In this document: positions 16,597 through 24,263 of the stretch, piece by piece
How positions within the stretch are numbered: position 1 is the first letter of the stretch
Layout: the number at the start of each line of letters is the position of its first letter
DNA from: Gemmatimonadota bacterium
GTDB taxonomy: Bacteria; Gemmatimonadota; Gemmatimonadetes; Gemmatimonadales; GWC2-71-9
Direction of reading: 5' to 3'
Assembly: GCA_003221035.1 (NCBI GenBank)
Contig: QHUB01000034.1
Coordinates: forward strand, 1-42,998
DNA: 42,998 bases
Position numbers and translations under genes: made by a program
The notes under the pieces: model-generated
The model's database searches: none
Told to the model about the DNA's origin: nothing
What the model saw: only the letters and a program-made list of their open reading frames with translations

Positions 16597-17297
16597 GTGG
16601 CTCGGTGAGCATCGACGATGGGACGAGCGCGCTCGGGATGATTGGTACAGATGCCATCGACGCCCCAGCGCGCGAACTGCTGGATCTCCAGGGCGGTATC
16701 CACGGTCCAGGCGATGACGCTCGCTCCAAGCTCGTGCACCTGTGTGACCAACTGCTCGTCCAACGTCGCGCGCTCCTGCCACAGCGTCCGTGCCCTGGCG
16801 TCGTCGAGCGTCTGCTTCGGCGAGCGTGTCGCGACCTCGGACAGCACTCCGCACGGCAAACCCGGGCGCTTCTCGGCGAGACGCCGGACGACGTGAAACG
16901 CAAAGCTGTGGACGGCGTACCCACCGGGGTTCGGCCCAGCGTCGAGGACCGTCAAGAAGCGATCGTCCCACCGAGGATCGAGCACTTTTATTTCCACGAA
17001 CACCTTGAGCGCGCCGAGGACCTGCAGCGCCTGAGCCAGGGTGGGGATCGGCTCGCCGTTCGCGAGCGGCACCGCGGCGAGGTCGCGGGCGCGCGCCTGC
17101 GCGATGGGAAGGCCCAGCACCGACGGATCATGGTGTACGACGATCTCGCCATCCAGCGTCGAGTGCACGTCCAGCTCGACCGCGTCGGCGCCCTGGCCGG
17201 CAGCCAGCCGAAACGCGGCCAAAGAGTTCTCGAGCGCGACACTGGACGCACCCCGGTGGGCGATCACCAGGGGCTTCGCGGGTTTCGAAGGCTTCAC
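16593..17297 (-). CDS. Glycerophosphodiester phosphodiesterase
   Basis: A 234-aa GDPD. Key residues are visible: AHRGASSVALENS (metal/catalytic His and Glu), ELDVHSTLDGEIVVHHDPS with the Glu-x-Asp metal pair and second catalytic His, and VFVEIKV. It would hydrolyse glycerophosphodiesters to glycerol-3-phosphate and an alcohol. No signal peptide is seen, so it is probably cytoplasmic. The start is GTG at 17297, overlapping the oxygenase stop (GTGA). It is an odd member of an aromatic-degradation operon, but overlaps on both sides show it is translated with it. Confidence 0.93.
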   Translation of the reverse strand: MKPSKPAKPLVIAHRGASSVALENSLAAFRLAAGQGADAVELDVHSTLDGEIVVHHDPSVLGLPIAQARARDLAAVPLANGEPIPTLAQALQVLGALKVFVEIKVLDPRWDDRFLTVLDAGPNPGGYAVHSFAFHVVRRLAEKRPGLPCGVLSEVATRSPKQTLDDARARTLWQERATLDEQLVTQVHELGASVIAWTVDTALEIQQFARWGVDGICTNHPERARPIVDAHRAT

Positions 17298-18424
17298 TGC
17301 GACAGGCTATCGGCTTTTTTCGGCTCGATCCAGTCCGGCTCTTTTTCGATGTCGTGCACGATCGCGATGTCTTCGGGGCGCGGCAGCACGGTCTCGAGAT
17401 AGGCGGCGTATTTGTTCTCGTCGAGCGGCTGACCGTCCACCGTGAACTTCTGGTGCGCGTACATCCCGATCCGGCGGTTGAACTTGAGATCCGGCACCTT
17501 CAGCTGCCGCTCGCGCTCGGGAATGAACATGTTGAGCCGTTCGACGAGCTTCACGATCTCCTGGCGGTAGAGATTCCGCGCCAGCTCGTTCAGCTTGCTC
17601 TTGTCCGGCTCATTTCCATTCGTCGGGTTCTCGCGTTCGTCGTAGCGACCTTTGAGTCCCCAGACGTATGCCCAATGCGCCGACGAGGAACTGTCGGTCC
17701 CGAACAGATCGAACGCCGTGGGGATCCACTTATAGAAGAAGCGCTGGATCACCTCGGGGGGCATCTTGCCCGCTTTCACGATGCGAAGCAGTCCATTGTT
17801 GCCGGTGCCGAGGTGGTAGGACTCCTCTTTGAGCATCGGACCCATCGAGCGGGACAGCGGATCGAACGCCGAGACCGACAGCATCTTGAGCTGGAACTTG
17901 CCGTCGCGGTCGATGAACTGCGTGTAGGTGAAGAAGTCGAGCCAGTTGTCGACGATCTCGTTGAACGAGCCGAGCAGGCGCTCGCCTTCGTCGGCGCGCC
18001 GCTCGAGCAGCTTGGCGGCCTCGCGCTTGCCCTCGTCCCCAAAGTGCGAGCAAAGCAGGTAGGACATCTGCCATCCGTGCCGCATCTCTTCGGTCATCAC
18101 GCGCTGCAGCGACAGCAGATCGTAATCGGAGGGCGCATGGTGCAGCAGGTTGCGCTGCTGCTCGACCGACGCGAACTCGGTGTCGCCCTGATAGACGATC
18201 AGGTTGAGCAGCGCGTCGCGAATGCGCTGATCGGGGATGTGCATCACCGTCGGCCATTTGCGTTGGCCCTTGTAATGGCCGAACTCGATGTGCGAAATCT
18301 CCTGATCGCCGAACTTGGCGTCGAATTGAAAGGAGCGCAGCGCACCCTGCGGCAGGCCAATCGAATCCTGCCAGTATCTGAAGTAGTCGATCCAGTCGTC
18401 GAAGTTGCCAAGTTTGCGGACCAT
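17294..18424 (-). CDS. Diiron oxygenase of the PaaA/BoxB family, BoxB-like
   Basis: A 376-aa ferritin-like diiron protein. Two EExxH-type iron motifs are visible: E112-E113-H116 (TEEMRHGW) and E200-E201-H204 (KEESYHLG). Flanking blocks such as YQGDTEFASVEQQ, FTYTQFIDRDGKFQL, and NRRIGMYAHQKF in the C-terminal part resemble benzoyl-CoA 2,3-epoxidase BoxB (from memory of the family) more than phenylacetyl-CoA epoxidase PaaA. It is shorter than BoxB (~470 aa) and a little longer than PaaA (~310-330 aa). It would epoxidise the ring of an aryl-CoA using O2 and a separate reductase; none is encoded here, nor are PaaB, C or D. It sits between a PaaG-like isomerase (1-bp gap) and the phosphodiesterase (GTGA overlap). 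Confidence 0.82.
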   Translation of the reverse strand: MVRKLGNFDDWIDYFRYWQDSIGLPQGALRSFQFDAKFGDQEISHIEFGHYKGQRKWPTVMHIPDQRIRDALLNLIVYQGDTEFASVEQQRNLLHHAPSDYDLLSLQRVMTEEMRHGWQMSYLLCSHFGDEGKREAAKLLERRADEGERLLGSFNEIVDNWLDFFTYTQFIDRDGKFQLKMLSVSAFDPLSRSMGPMLKEESYHLGTGNNGLLRIVKAGKMPPEVIQRFFYKWIPTAFDLFGTDSSSSAHWAYVWGLKGRYDERENPTNGNEPDKSKLNELARNLYRQEIVKLVERLNMFIPERERQLKVPDLKFNRRIGMYAHQKFTVDGQPLDENKYAAYLETVLPRPEDIAIVHDIEKEPDWIEPKKADSLSQ

Positions 18425-18425
18425 A

Positions 18426-19163
18426 TCAGCGATTCCTCATGAGTTGGCGTGCTTCCGGGGTCGCGAACAACGCTTCCTGGTCGGCGATTTCGACGTCGAG
18501 CATTTCCTCGAGCGTCGCGTGCAATGAGCGATACAGCGCGGCCTTGGCTTTCCGCACCGCGAGTGGCGCCATACCCGCCCAGCGCCGGGCCAGCGCCCTG
18601 GTCTCGGCGCCGAGCGCCTCGGCCGGGACGACGCGATCGAACAAACCGAGCTGTACTGCTTCAGCGGCCGGGACCATCCGAGCGCTCCACACGAGCTCGA
18701 GCGACTTCGAGATACTCGTGAGGCGCGGCAGGAAATAGCTGCCGCCCCAGTCGGGGCCGAGCCCCAGCTTGTGGAATACCTGCCCGATTGCCGCTTGATC
18801 CGACGCGAGGCGGTAGTCGCAGGCGAGCGCCAGGTTAGCTCCCCCGCCCGCGGCGGCGCCGTTGACGGCCGCGAGCACCGGTTTCGGTGCATTTCGAATC
18901 GTGAGCGCGATGTCCTTGCCCGCCTTGACGAGCTGGTCGCCCTGGGTTCCCAGCACGCCCAGATCGGCCCCGGCGCAGAACGCCTTGCCGGCTCCCGTGA
19001 TGACGATGACGCGCACCGCATCGGCGCTCGCGAGCATGCGCAACGCCTCCAGCAGGTCATCGCACATGTCCGGATCGAACGCGTTCGCCTTCTCGGCACG
19101 ATTGAGCGTGAGGGTACCGATATGATCGGTGATTTCGACGAGGATGCGATCGTACGCCGCCAT
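18426..19163 (-). CDS. Enoyl-CoA hydratase/isomerase, PaaG-like isomerase
   Basis: A 245-aa crotonase-fold protein. The oxyanion-hole motifs AFCAGADLG and NGAAAGGGANLALACD are present. Both catalytic glutamates of true hydratases are absent: Asn110 and Phe130 stand in their places. Instead Asp138 lies in KLGLGPDWGG, matching the catalytic aspartate of PaaG (KLGLIPDCGG in E. coli, from memory). PaaG converts ring-epoxide CoA to oxepin-CoA and shifts double bonds. The location directly before the diiron oxygenase supports this. ATG 19163 shares a base with the thiolase stop (TGATG); the upstream in-frame extension is out-of-frame thiolase sequence and was not used. Confidence 0.9.
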   Translation of the reverse strand: MAAYDRILVEITDHIGTLTLNRAEKANAFDPDMCDDLLEALRMLASADAVRVIVITGAGKAFCAGADLGVLGTQGDQLVKAGKDIALTIRNAPKPVLAAVNGAAAGGGANLALACDYRLASDQAAIGQVFHKLGLGPDWGGSYFLPRLTSISKSLELVWSARMVPAAEAVQLGLFDRVVPAEALGAETRALARRWAGMAPLAVRKAKAALYRSLHATLEEMLDVEIADQEALFATPEARQLMRNR

Positions 19164-20347
19164 CAGACGCGCTCCACGATCATCGCGATGCCCTGACCGA
19201 CGCCGATACACATAGTCACTAAACCGTAAGAGGAATTCGTACGAGTTAAGGCGTGAACCAAAGTCGTCAAAAGCTTCGCTCCCGTGCACCCGAGCGGATG
19301 GCCGAGTGAGATGCCGCCGCCGTAGATGTTCACCGTTTCGGGATCGAGCTTCAGCTCGCGGATGCAGGCGATCGCCTGAGCGGCGAATGCCTCATTCAGC
19401 TCGACGAGGTCGATCTGATCGATCGTCAGCCCGGCTCGCTTGAGCGCGAGCTTCGTCGCGGGGATCGGACCGAGACCCATGCAGCTCGGATCCACGCCGG
19501 TGACCGCACTCGCCACGATTCGCGCCATGGCCGCCTTCTGCCGCCCGTTGCCGCCTGGGGTGGCCGTCACGAGCAGCGCGGCTGCTCCGTCATTGATACC
19601 GCTCGAGCTCGCCGCGGTAACGGTCCCGTCCTTTTTGAACGCAGGCTTGAGCTTGGAAACCGACTCCAGCGTGGTGCCGGCCCTCGGGTATTCGTCCTTG
19701 GCGAAGGTCGATCCATCGGAGAGGGGAACCGGGACGAGCTCATCGGTGAACACACACTGCTGCAGCGCCGTCTCGGCCCGCCGTTGGCTCTCGACAGAAA
19801 ACGCGTCCTGCTCGGCTCGACTGATCTTGTAGCGCTCGGCCACGACTTCCGCCGTCTCGCCGAGCGAGATCGTCCATTCCTTCTTCATACGCGGATTCAC
19901 GAACCGCCAACCAACCGTGGTATCGGCGACCTCCGGCGTCCTCCGGCTGAACGGCTCGTTGGCCTTGAGCATCACGTACGGCGCCCGCGTCATGCTCTCG
20001 ACGCCGCCGGCGATGAAGGTCTCGCCTTCACCGGCCTTGATTGCCTGCGCCGCACTGGCGACCGCCTGCAATCCGGAGCCGCACAGCCGGTTCACGGTCT
20101 GCCCCGGGACCTCGACCGGCAGCCCGGCAAGGAGCAGAGCCATGCGCGCGACGTTGCGATTGTCTTCGCCCGCCTGATTGGCGCAGCCCAAGATCACGTC
20201 GTCGATCGAAGCGGGATCAACGCCCGAGCGCGCGAGGACCGCCTTGATCGGAACGGCAGCGAGATCATCCGGTCGCACGTTCGCGAGCGAGCCGCCATGC
20301 TTGCCGACGGGCGTCCGCAGCGCGACCGAAATGAACGCGTCGGTCAC
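19163..20347 (-). CDS. Acetyl-CoA acyltransferase (thiolase; PaaJ/PcaF-like)
   Basis: A 394-aa thiolase. The nucleophile is Cys89 in NRLCGSGLQA. The other family blocks are GGVESMTRAPYV, NEAFAAQ, GGGISLGHPLGCTGAK (catalytic His) and CIGVGQG (second Cys). In this context it would split 3-oxoadipyl-CoA or another 3-oxoacyl-CoA into acetyl-CoA and a shortened acyl-CoA. The start is GTG at 20347, overlapping the aldehyde dehydrogenase stop by 4 bp (GTGA); an upstream GTG would only add four residues. Sequence alone cannot separate PaaJ-type from general fatty-acid thiolases. Confidence 0.95.
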   Translation of the reverse strand: MTDAFISVALRTPVGKHGGSLANVRPDDLAAVPIKAVLARSGVDPASIDDVILGCANQAGEDNRNVARMALLLAGLPVEVPGQTVNRLCGSGLQAVASAAQAIKAGEGETFIAGGVESMTRAPYVMLKANEPFSRRTPEVADTTVGWRFVNPRMKKEWTISLGETAEVVAERYKISRAEQDAFSVESQRRAETALQQCVFTDELVPVPLSDGSTFAKDEYPRAGTTLESVSKLKPAFKKDGTVTAASSSGINDGAAALLVTATPGGNGRQKAAMARIVASAVTGVDPSCMGLGPIPATKLALKRAGLTIDQIDLVELNEAFAAQAIACIRELKLDPETVNIYGGGISLGHPLGCTGAKLLTTLVHALTRTNSSYGLVTMCIGVGQGIAMIVERV

Positions 20348-21777
20348 AATCCCACCCACACCGTCTTCGTCTCCAGGTACCCATCCAACGCTTCGCGGCC
20401 AAGATCTCGTCCAAAGCCGGACGCCTTGAAGCCTCCGAACGGCGCTCCGGAGTCATAGGAGTTGTAGGAGTTGATCCAAACCGTCCCGGCGCGAATCGCC
20501 TTGGCGGCGCGATGCGCCTTCTGGATGTCCTTCGTCCAGATGCCGGCGGCCAGCCCGTAGATCGTGTTGTTCGCGAGTTTGACGCCCTGCTCGAAGTCAT
20601 CGAACGTCAGGACCGCGAGCACCGGACCGAAGATCTCTTCGCGCGCGATCGTCATCTCGGGCTTCACGGCGTCGAAAACGGTCGCTTCGACGTAGTAGCC
20701 CTTGCCGTTGGGCTTGGCGGCCTTGCCGCCCGCGACGAGCCGAGCGCCTTCGTCCACGCCCTTCTTGATATAGGAGAGCACCGTCTCCTGCTGCTTCCTC
20801 GAGACGAGCGCACCGAGACGCGTGTTCTTGTCGAGTGGATCGCCCGGCGTGAGCTTCTTCGCGCCTTCGGCGAGCTGCTCGACAACCTGCTGGTGCACCG
20901 CCTGCTCGACGAGCAGGCGCGAACCGGCGGCGCAGACTTCGCCCTTGCCGTAGAAGATGCCGGTCTGGGCGCCGCGTACCGCCGCTTTGAGATCGGCGTC
21001 CGCGAAAATGATGTTGGGACTCTTGCCGCCGAGCTCCATCGTCACGCGCTTGTTCGTCTCGGCCGCCATCTTCATCACCTGACGGCCGACCTCCGTCGAG
21101 CCGGTGAACGAGATCTTGTCGACGTCAGGGTGACGCACGAGTGCGGCGCCGGCCGTCGAGCCGCCACCCGGCACCACGTTGAACGCACCCGGCGGCAACC
21201 CCGCCTCCAGGGCAATCTCGGCAAAGAGCAAAGCGGTAAGCGGCGTTTCGGACGCGGGCTTGAGGATGACGGTGCATCCAGCCGCGAGCGCGGGCGCAAA
21301 CTTCCAGCTCGCAATGTTGAGCGGAAAATTCCACGGCACGATCGCGCCCACGACACCGATCGGCTCGCGCAGGGTGTAGGTGAAGAAGGGCCCTTCGACG
21401 GGCAGGGTATCGCCGACGATTTTATCGGCCCAGCCCGCGTAATAGCGCAGCGTGTTGATCGTCATCCCGATTTCGATCTTCGACTCGAACAGCGTTTTGC
21501 CGTTCTGCGCCGTCTCGAGCCGGGCGACTTCGTCGAGCCGGGCCTCCAGCAGATCCGCCGCCTTGTACAGCATGCGGCCGCGCTTGCGGGCCGACAGGTC
21601 CTTCCACGCCGCGGACTCGAAGCACGTCTTGGCCGCCCGGACGGCATTATCGACGTCCGCGGCGTCAGCGGCCGCGACGTCGGCTATGGTTTCTTCCGTG
21701 GCGGGGTTTTCGACGGGGAAGCGTTTCCCCGAGGCGGCCGGCCGCCACTCGTTATTAATGAAGAGGTCGGTCTTCAC
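20344..21777 (-). CDS. NAD(P)-dependent aldehyde dehydrogenase
   Basis: A 477-aa member of the ALDH superfamily with an intact active site: Asn150 in VPWNFPL, Glu248 in TMELGGKSP and Cys282 in GEVCAAGSRL. It is close in motifs to betaine/4-aminobutyraldehyde-type enzymes. In box and paa pathways an aldehyde dehydrogenase oxidises the semialdehyde formed when the ring is opened (BoxD or the N-terminal half of PaaZ). This gene may do that job, although it lacks the PaaZ hydratase half. The start is GTG at 21777, overlapping the hydratase stop (GTGA). Confidence 0.95.
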   Translation of the reverse strand: MKTDLFINNEWRPAASGKRFPVENPATEETIADVAAADAADVDNAVRAAKTCFESAAWKDLSARKRGRMLYKAADLLEARLDEVARLETAQNGKTLFESKIEIGMTINTLRYYAGWADKIVGDTLPVEGPFFTYTLREPIGVVGAIVPWNFPLNIASWKFAPALAAGCTVILKPASETPLTALLFAEIALEAGLPPGAFNVVPGGGSTAGAALVRHPDVDKISFTGSTEVGRQVMKMAAETNKRVTMELGGKSPNIIFADADLKAAVRGAQTGIFYGKGEVCAAGSRLLVEQAVHQQVVEQLAEGAKKLTPGDPLDKNTRLGALVSRKQQETVLSYIKKGVDEGARLVAGGKAAKPNGKGYYVEATVFDAVKPEMTIAREEIFGPVLAVLTFDDFEQGVKLANNTIYGLAAGIWTKDIQKAHRAAKAIRAGTVWINSYNSYDSGAPFGGFKASGFGRDLGREALDGYLETKTVWVGL

Positions 21778-22583
21778 TTCCCCTTGAACTCCGCCACACG
21801 CTTTTCGTTGTAGGCGGCGATGCCTTCCTTGGCATCCTCGCTCTGGAAGAGCTGCTGCTGCAGCTCGCGCTCGATCGCGAGCGCGCTCTCGAACGGCACC
21901 TCGGCGCCGGATTGAACGGCCCGCTTGATGAGCCCGACGGCCTTGGAGGCCTTGTGGGGCGGGCAGAACTGCCTGGCGTACAGCAGGACCTGCTCCCAGA
22001 AGGCGTCAGCAGGGAAGATCTCGTTGACGAGACTCAACTCCTTCGCGCGGTCGAACGAGAATGTCTCGCCCTTCACCATCAGCTCGATCGCCAACGACTT
22101 GCCGACGACTCGCGCCAGGCGCTGCGTGCCGCCGGTGCCGGGGAGGACGCCGAGGTTGACCTCGGGCAGCCCGATCTTGCCCGCGTTCTCTTTCGCAAGC
22201 CGGATGTCACACGCCATCGCGATCTCGAGCCCGCCACCCACGGTGTGGCCGTTGAGTGCGGCAATCGTGAGCTTGGGCGTCTGCTCGAGCCGATTCAAGG
22301 TCTCGTTGGCATGGAGGCAAAAGAAATACTTGAAGCGGGGTGTGACCTTGTTGAGCATCGCGATGTTCGCGCCGGCCGAGAAGAACTTCTCGCCGTGGCC
22401 ACGCAGCACGATGACGTGCACGTTGTCGTCGAAGCGCGCCTTGAGAATGGCTTCGTCGAGCTGATGCATCATTTCGAACGTGTAGGTATTCGCCGGAGGA
22501 TCGTCCAGCTCGATGATCGCGAGCCCGTCCTCGGCGCGGTATTGAATGAGTGTCTTGACTTGCGGTTCGGTCATCGTTGCCAT
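21774..22583 (-). CDS. Enoyl-CoA hydratase (PaaF-like)
   Basis: A 269-aa crotonase-fold enzyme with both hydratase glutamates: Glu120 in VGGGLEIAMACD and Glu141 in GLPEVNLGVLPGTGGTQRL. It should therefore be a real hydratase, unlike the second crotonase gene of the operon. It would hydrate a 2,3-dehydroacyl-CoA to the 3-hydroxyacyl-CoA used by the dehydrogenase at 15742-16596. It starts 4 bp after the TetR gene at ATG 22583; another ATG three codons later is possible. Confidence 0.94.
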   Translation of the reverse strand: MATMTEPQVKTLIQYRAEDGLAIIELDDPPANTYTFEMMHQLDEAILKARFDDNVHVIVLRGHGEKFFSAGANIAMLNKVTPRFKYFFCLHANETLNRLEQTPKLTIAALNGHTVGGGLEIAMACDIRLAKENAGKIGLPEVNLGVLPGTGGTQRLARVVGKSLAIELMVKGETFSFDRAKELSLVNEIFPADAFWEQVLLYARQFCPPHKASKAVGLIKRAVQSGAEVPFESALAIERELQQQLFQSEDAKEGIAAYNEKRVAEFKGK

Positions 22584-22587
22584 GGGA

Positions 22588-23157
22588 TTACTTAGCCTCC
22601 TGAGGAGTCTCGACGAAGCCGCCGAGGAAGATGCTCGCCATGAGATCGGCCAGCCGGGCGGGGTCGATCTGGCCGGCCGGGTCGTACCAGTTGTAAATCC
22701 AGTTCATCATGCCGAAGAGGATGTACGTCGCGGCGCTGCGGTCGACGTGACTCTGCTCGGGCGCCGCTTCCTTCAATACAGTTTCGAGCAAATCGACGTA
22801 GCGCCGCTTGATCGCGTTCACGCTCCGCGGCGGCGTCTCGTGCGACATCACCTTCATCTCCGCCATGTGATTCGCAAAGAACTCCACGTGGTGACGGATG
22901 AAAGCCTGCAGTTTCTCCTGCGGATCCCGCGCCGCGTGCAGAGCCCTCCGCGCTCCCTCCACTACCTGGGTGAAACAGCGCTCCTGAATCAGCGCGAGCA
23001 GGTCTTCCTTGCCGCGGACGTAGTAGTACATCCCGGCCAGCGACATGCCGCTTGCGGCGGACAGATCCCGCATGGTGGTGGGGTGATAGCCCTTGTCCGC
23101 AAAGACCCGCGCGGCGCGGGCGAGCAGGTGGTCTAGGCGCTCGTCGTAGGGTCGCAT
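22588..23157 (-). CDS. TetR-family transcriptional regulator
   Basis: A 189-aa TetR regulator. The N-terminal helix-turn-helix is recognisable: RAARVFADKGYHPTTMRDL, then SGMSLAGMYYYVRGKEDLL. The C-terminal ligand domain has a tryptophan/tyrosine-rich helix (MMNWIYNWYDP). TetR proteins that head CoA-degradation operons usually sense an acyl-CoA or aryl-CoA (PaaR, FadR-type), which is the likely ligand here. It is the first gene of the long minus-strand operon, and a perfect 18-bp palindrome lies 4 bp upstream of its start, so autoregulation and control of the whole operon are expected. Confidence 0.93.
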   Translation of the reverse strand: MRPYDERLDHLLARAARVFADKGYHPTTMRDLSAASGMSLAGMYYYVRGKEDLLALIQERCFTQVVEGARRALHAARDPQEKLQAFIRHHVEFFANHMAEMKVMSHETPPRSVNAIKRRYVDLLETVLKEAAPEQSHVDRSAATYILFGMMNWIYNWYDPAGQIDPARLADLMASIFLGGFVETPQEAK

Positions 23158-23161
23158 GTTT

Positions 23162-23179
23162 TTCGAACGATCGTTCGAA
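23162..23179. promoter_or_regulatory. Perfect 18-bp palindrome, probable TetR operator
   Basis: TTCGAACGATCGTTCGAA reads the same on both strands. It lies 4 bp upstream of the TetR start codon and about 95 bp before the divergent ECF sigma gene. Length and symmetry fit a TetR dimer site; so close to the start codon it would also block ribosome access or early transcription. Confidence 0.8.
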
Positions 23180-23273
23180 TTCGGAAGCTATTCGTGAGGC
23201 GCGGCACTGACAAGGGCGGCAACGGGCGTCTTAATATTCCAGCATCCTCCACGTCCACCGACACTACGGACCC

Positions 23274-23825
23274 ATGGCGAATCCCCTGCCGCGCACCGTT
23301 GCGGCGACCGATGCGGCATTAATTGCTGCATGGCGAAACGGCGACGAGCGGGCTGCGGCGGAGTTGGTCGAACGGCACGCCCGGCCGCTGGCGCGCTTTC
23401 TCGCGGGCGCCGGCGCGCCGGAGAGCGACGTGGACGACCTCGCCCAGGAGACGTTCGTCCGCGCATTTCGCAGCGTGGATCGCTTTCGCGGGCAATGTCA
23501 GTTTCGCACCTGGCTCCTGACGATCGGGGGCAACGTGCTGAAGGATTTCGGGCGCCGGGCATCGCGGCGCAAAGTGGTGCCGCTCGAGGAAGCCGTGCGG
23601 GACCGGACCGGGAATCCGCACGACCATGCCGAAGCGCGCGAAGCGGAAGAGCTGCTCGCGGCCGGATTACAGCGGCTGCCGAGGTTGCAGCGGGAAGTAT
23701 TCCTGCTCAGAGCGCAGCAGGGACTGGAATATGACGAGATCGCCGGAGCGTTAGGGACGACGCCGGGGGCGGCGCGGGTACACTATCATCACGCGGTGCG
23801 GCGTCTGAAGGAGATCGTGAAATGA
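23274..23825 (+). CDS. ECF RNA polymerase sigma factor
   Basis: A 183-aa ECF sigma factor. Region 2 contains DVDDLAQETFVRAFRSVDRFRG and FRTWLLTIGGNVLKDFGRR. Region 4 contains LQRLPRLQREVFLLRAQQGLEYDEIAG with a helix-turn-helix, then GAARVHYHHAVRRLKE. It would direct RNA polymerase to a small set of envelope or stress promoters. The next gene, a one-pass membrane protein, overlaps it by ATGA and is probably its regulator. It diverges from the TetR operon, with the palindrome in the shared 116-bp gap. Confidence 0.94.
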   Translation: MANPLPRTVAATDAALIAAWRNGDERAAAELVERHARPLARFLAGAGAPESDVDDLAQETFVRAFRSVDRFRGQCQFRTWLLTIGGNVLKDFGRRASRRKVVPLEEAVRDRTGNPHDHAEAREAEELLAAGLQRLPRLQREVFLLRAQQGLEYDEIAGALGTTPGAARVHYHHAVRRLKEIVK

Positions 23826-24262
23826 TTCGAAATGAAGAAGGCGACGCCGGGCTCGAGAGCCTCGCGAAGCGGCTCGGAACGCGAGCGGCCGAGCACGTGG
23901 ATGTCGGCCGGATGGCGAGGCAGGTGGTCGAGCAGCTGCGCGAGCAGCCGAAGGCGCGCGTAACCTGGATCCAACCCGCATGGCTGCGGATCGCAGCGAC
24001 GGTGGTGATCCTGGTCGGCCTCGGCGTGGTTTGGTCGCACGTGACTCCGGCGCGTCGCCCTGCGGCCGTCGGCCATCCCGCGCACTATGTAGCGGATGAT
24101 CTGAATGATCTGTCCGCCGACGAGCTGCGCGATGTGCTCGCGTCATTCGATGACATCATCAGCAGCGACAGTGCGGTCGTGCCCGATAGCAGCAGTGATT
24201 TCCGTGGACTGGATGCGCAGCAGCTGCGCGAAGTGCTGCGCGCGTTGCAAGGGGAGGGATAG
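23822..24262 (+). CDS. One-pass membrane protein, probable anti-sigma factor
   Basis: A 146-aa protein with a cytoplasmic N-terminus of about 50 residues, one membrane helix (about 54-73, IAATVVILVGLGVVW) and an acidic periplasmic part rich in Asp, Ser and Leu. The pattern DLSADELRDVLASFDD recurs in weaker form as GLDAQQLREVLRALQ. Overlap with the sigma gene (ATGA) and topology argue for an anti-sigma factor. It lacks the HxxxCxxC zinc motif of ZAS-type anti-sigmas, and the family is not recognised with certainty. Confidence 0.75.
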   Translation: MIRNEEGDAGLESLAKRLGTRAAEHVDVGRMARQVVEQLREQPKARVTWIQPAWLRIAATVVILVGLGVVWSHVTPARRPAAVGHPAHYVADDLNDLSADELRDVLASFDDIISSDSAVVPDSSSDFRGLDAQQLREVLRALQGEG

Positions 24263-24263
24263 G

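Noticed and set aside
15742-16971. 409-residue form of the 3-hydroxyacyl-CoA dehydrogenase
   Set aside because: The N-terminal extension is antisense-like, out-of-frame phosphodiesterase sequence; ATG 16596 fits the Rossmann start and the ATGA overlap.
17294-18424. Diiron protein as ribonucleotide reductase small subunit
   Set aside because: Flanking motifs (GDTEFASVEQQ, RIGMYAHQKF) and CoA-pathway neighbours fit the PaaA/BoxB family, and RNR-specific Tyr and C-terminal motifs are absent.
18426-19289. 287-residue form of the PaaG-like protein
   Set aside because: The first 42 residues are out-of-frame thiolase sequence; ATG 19163 matches the family start.
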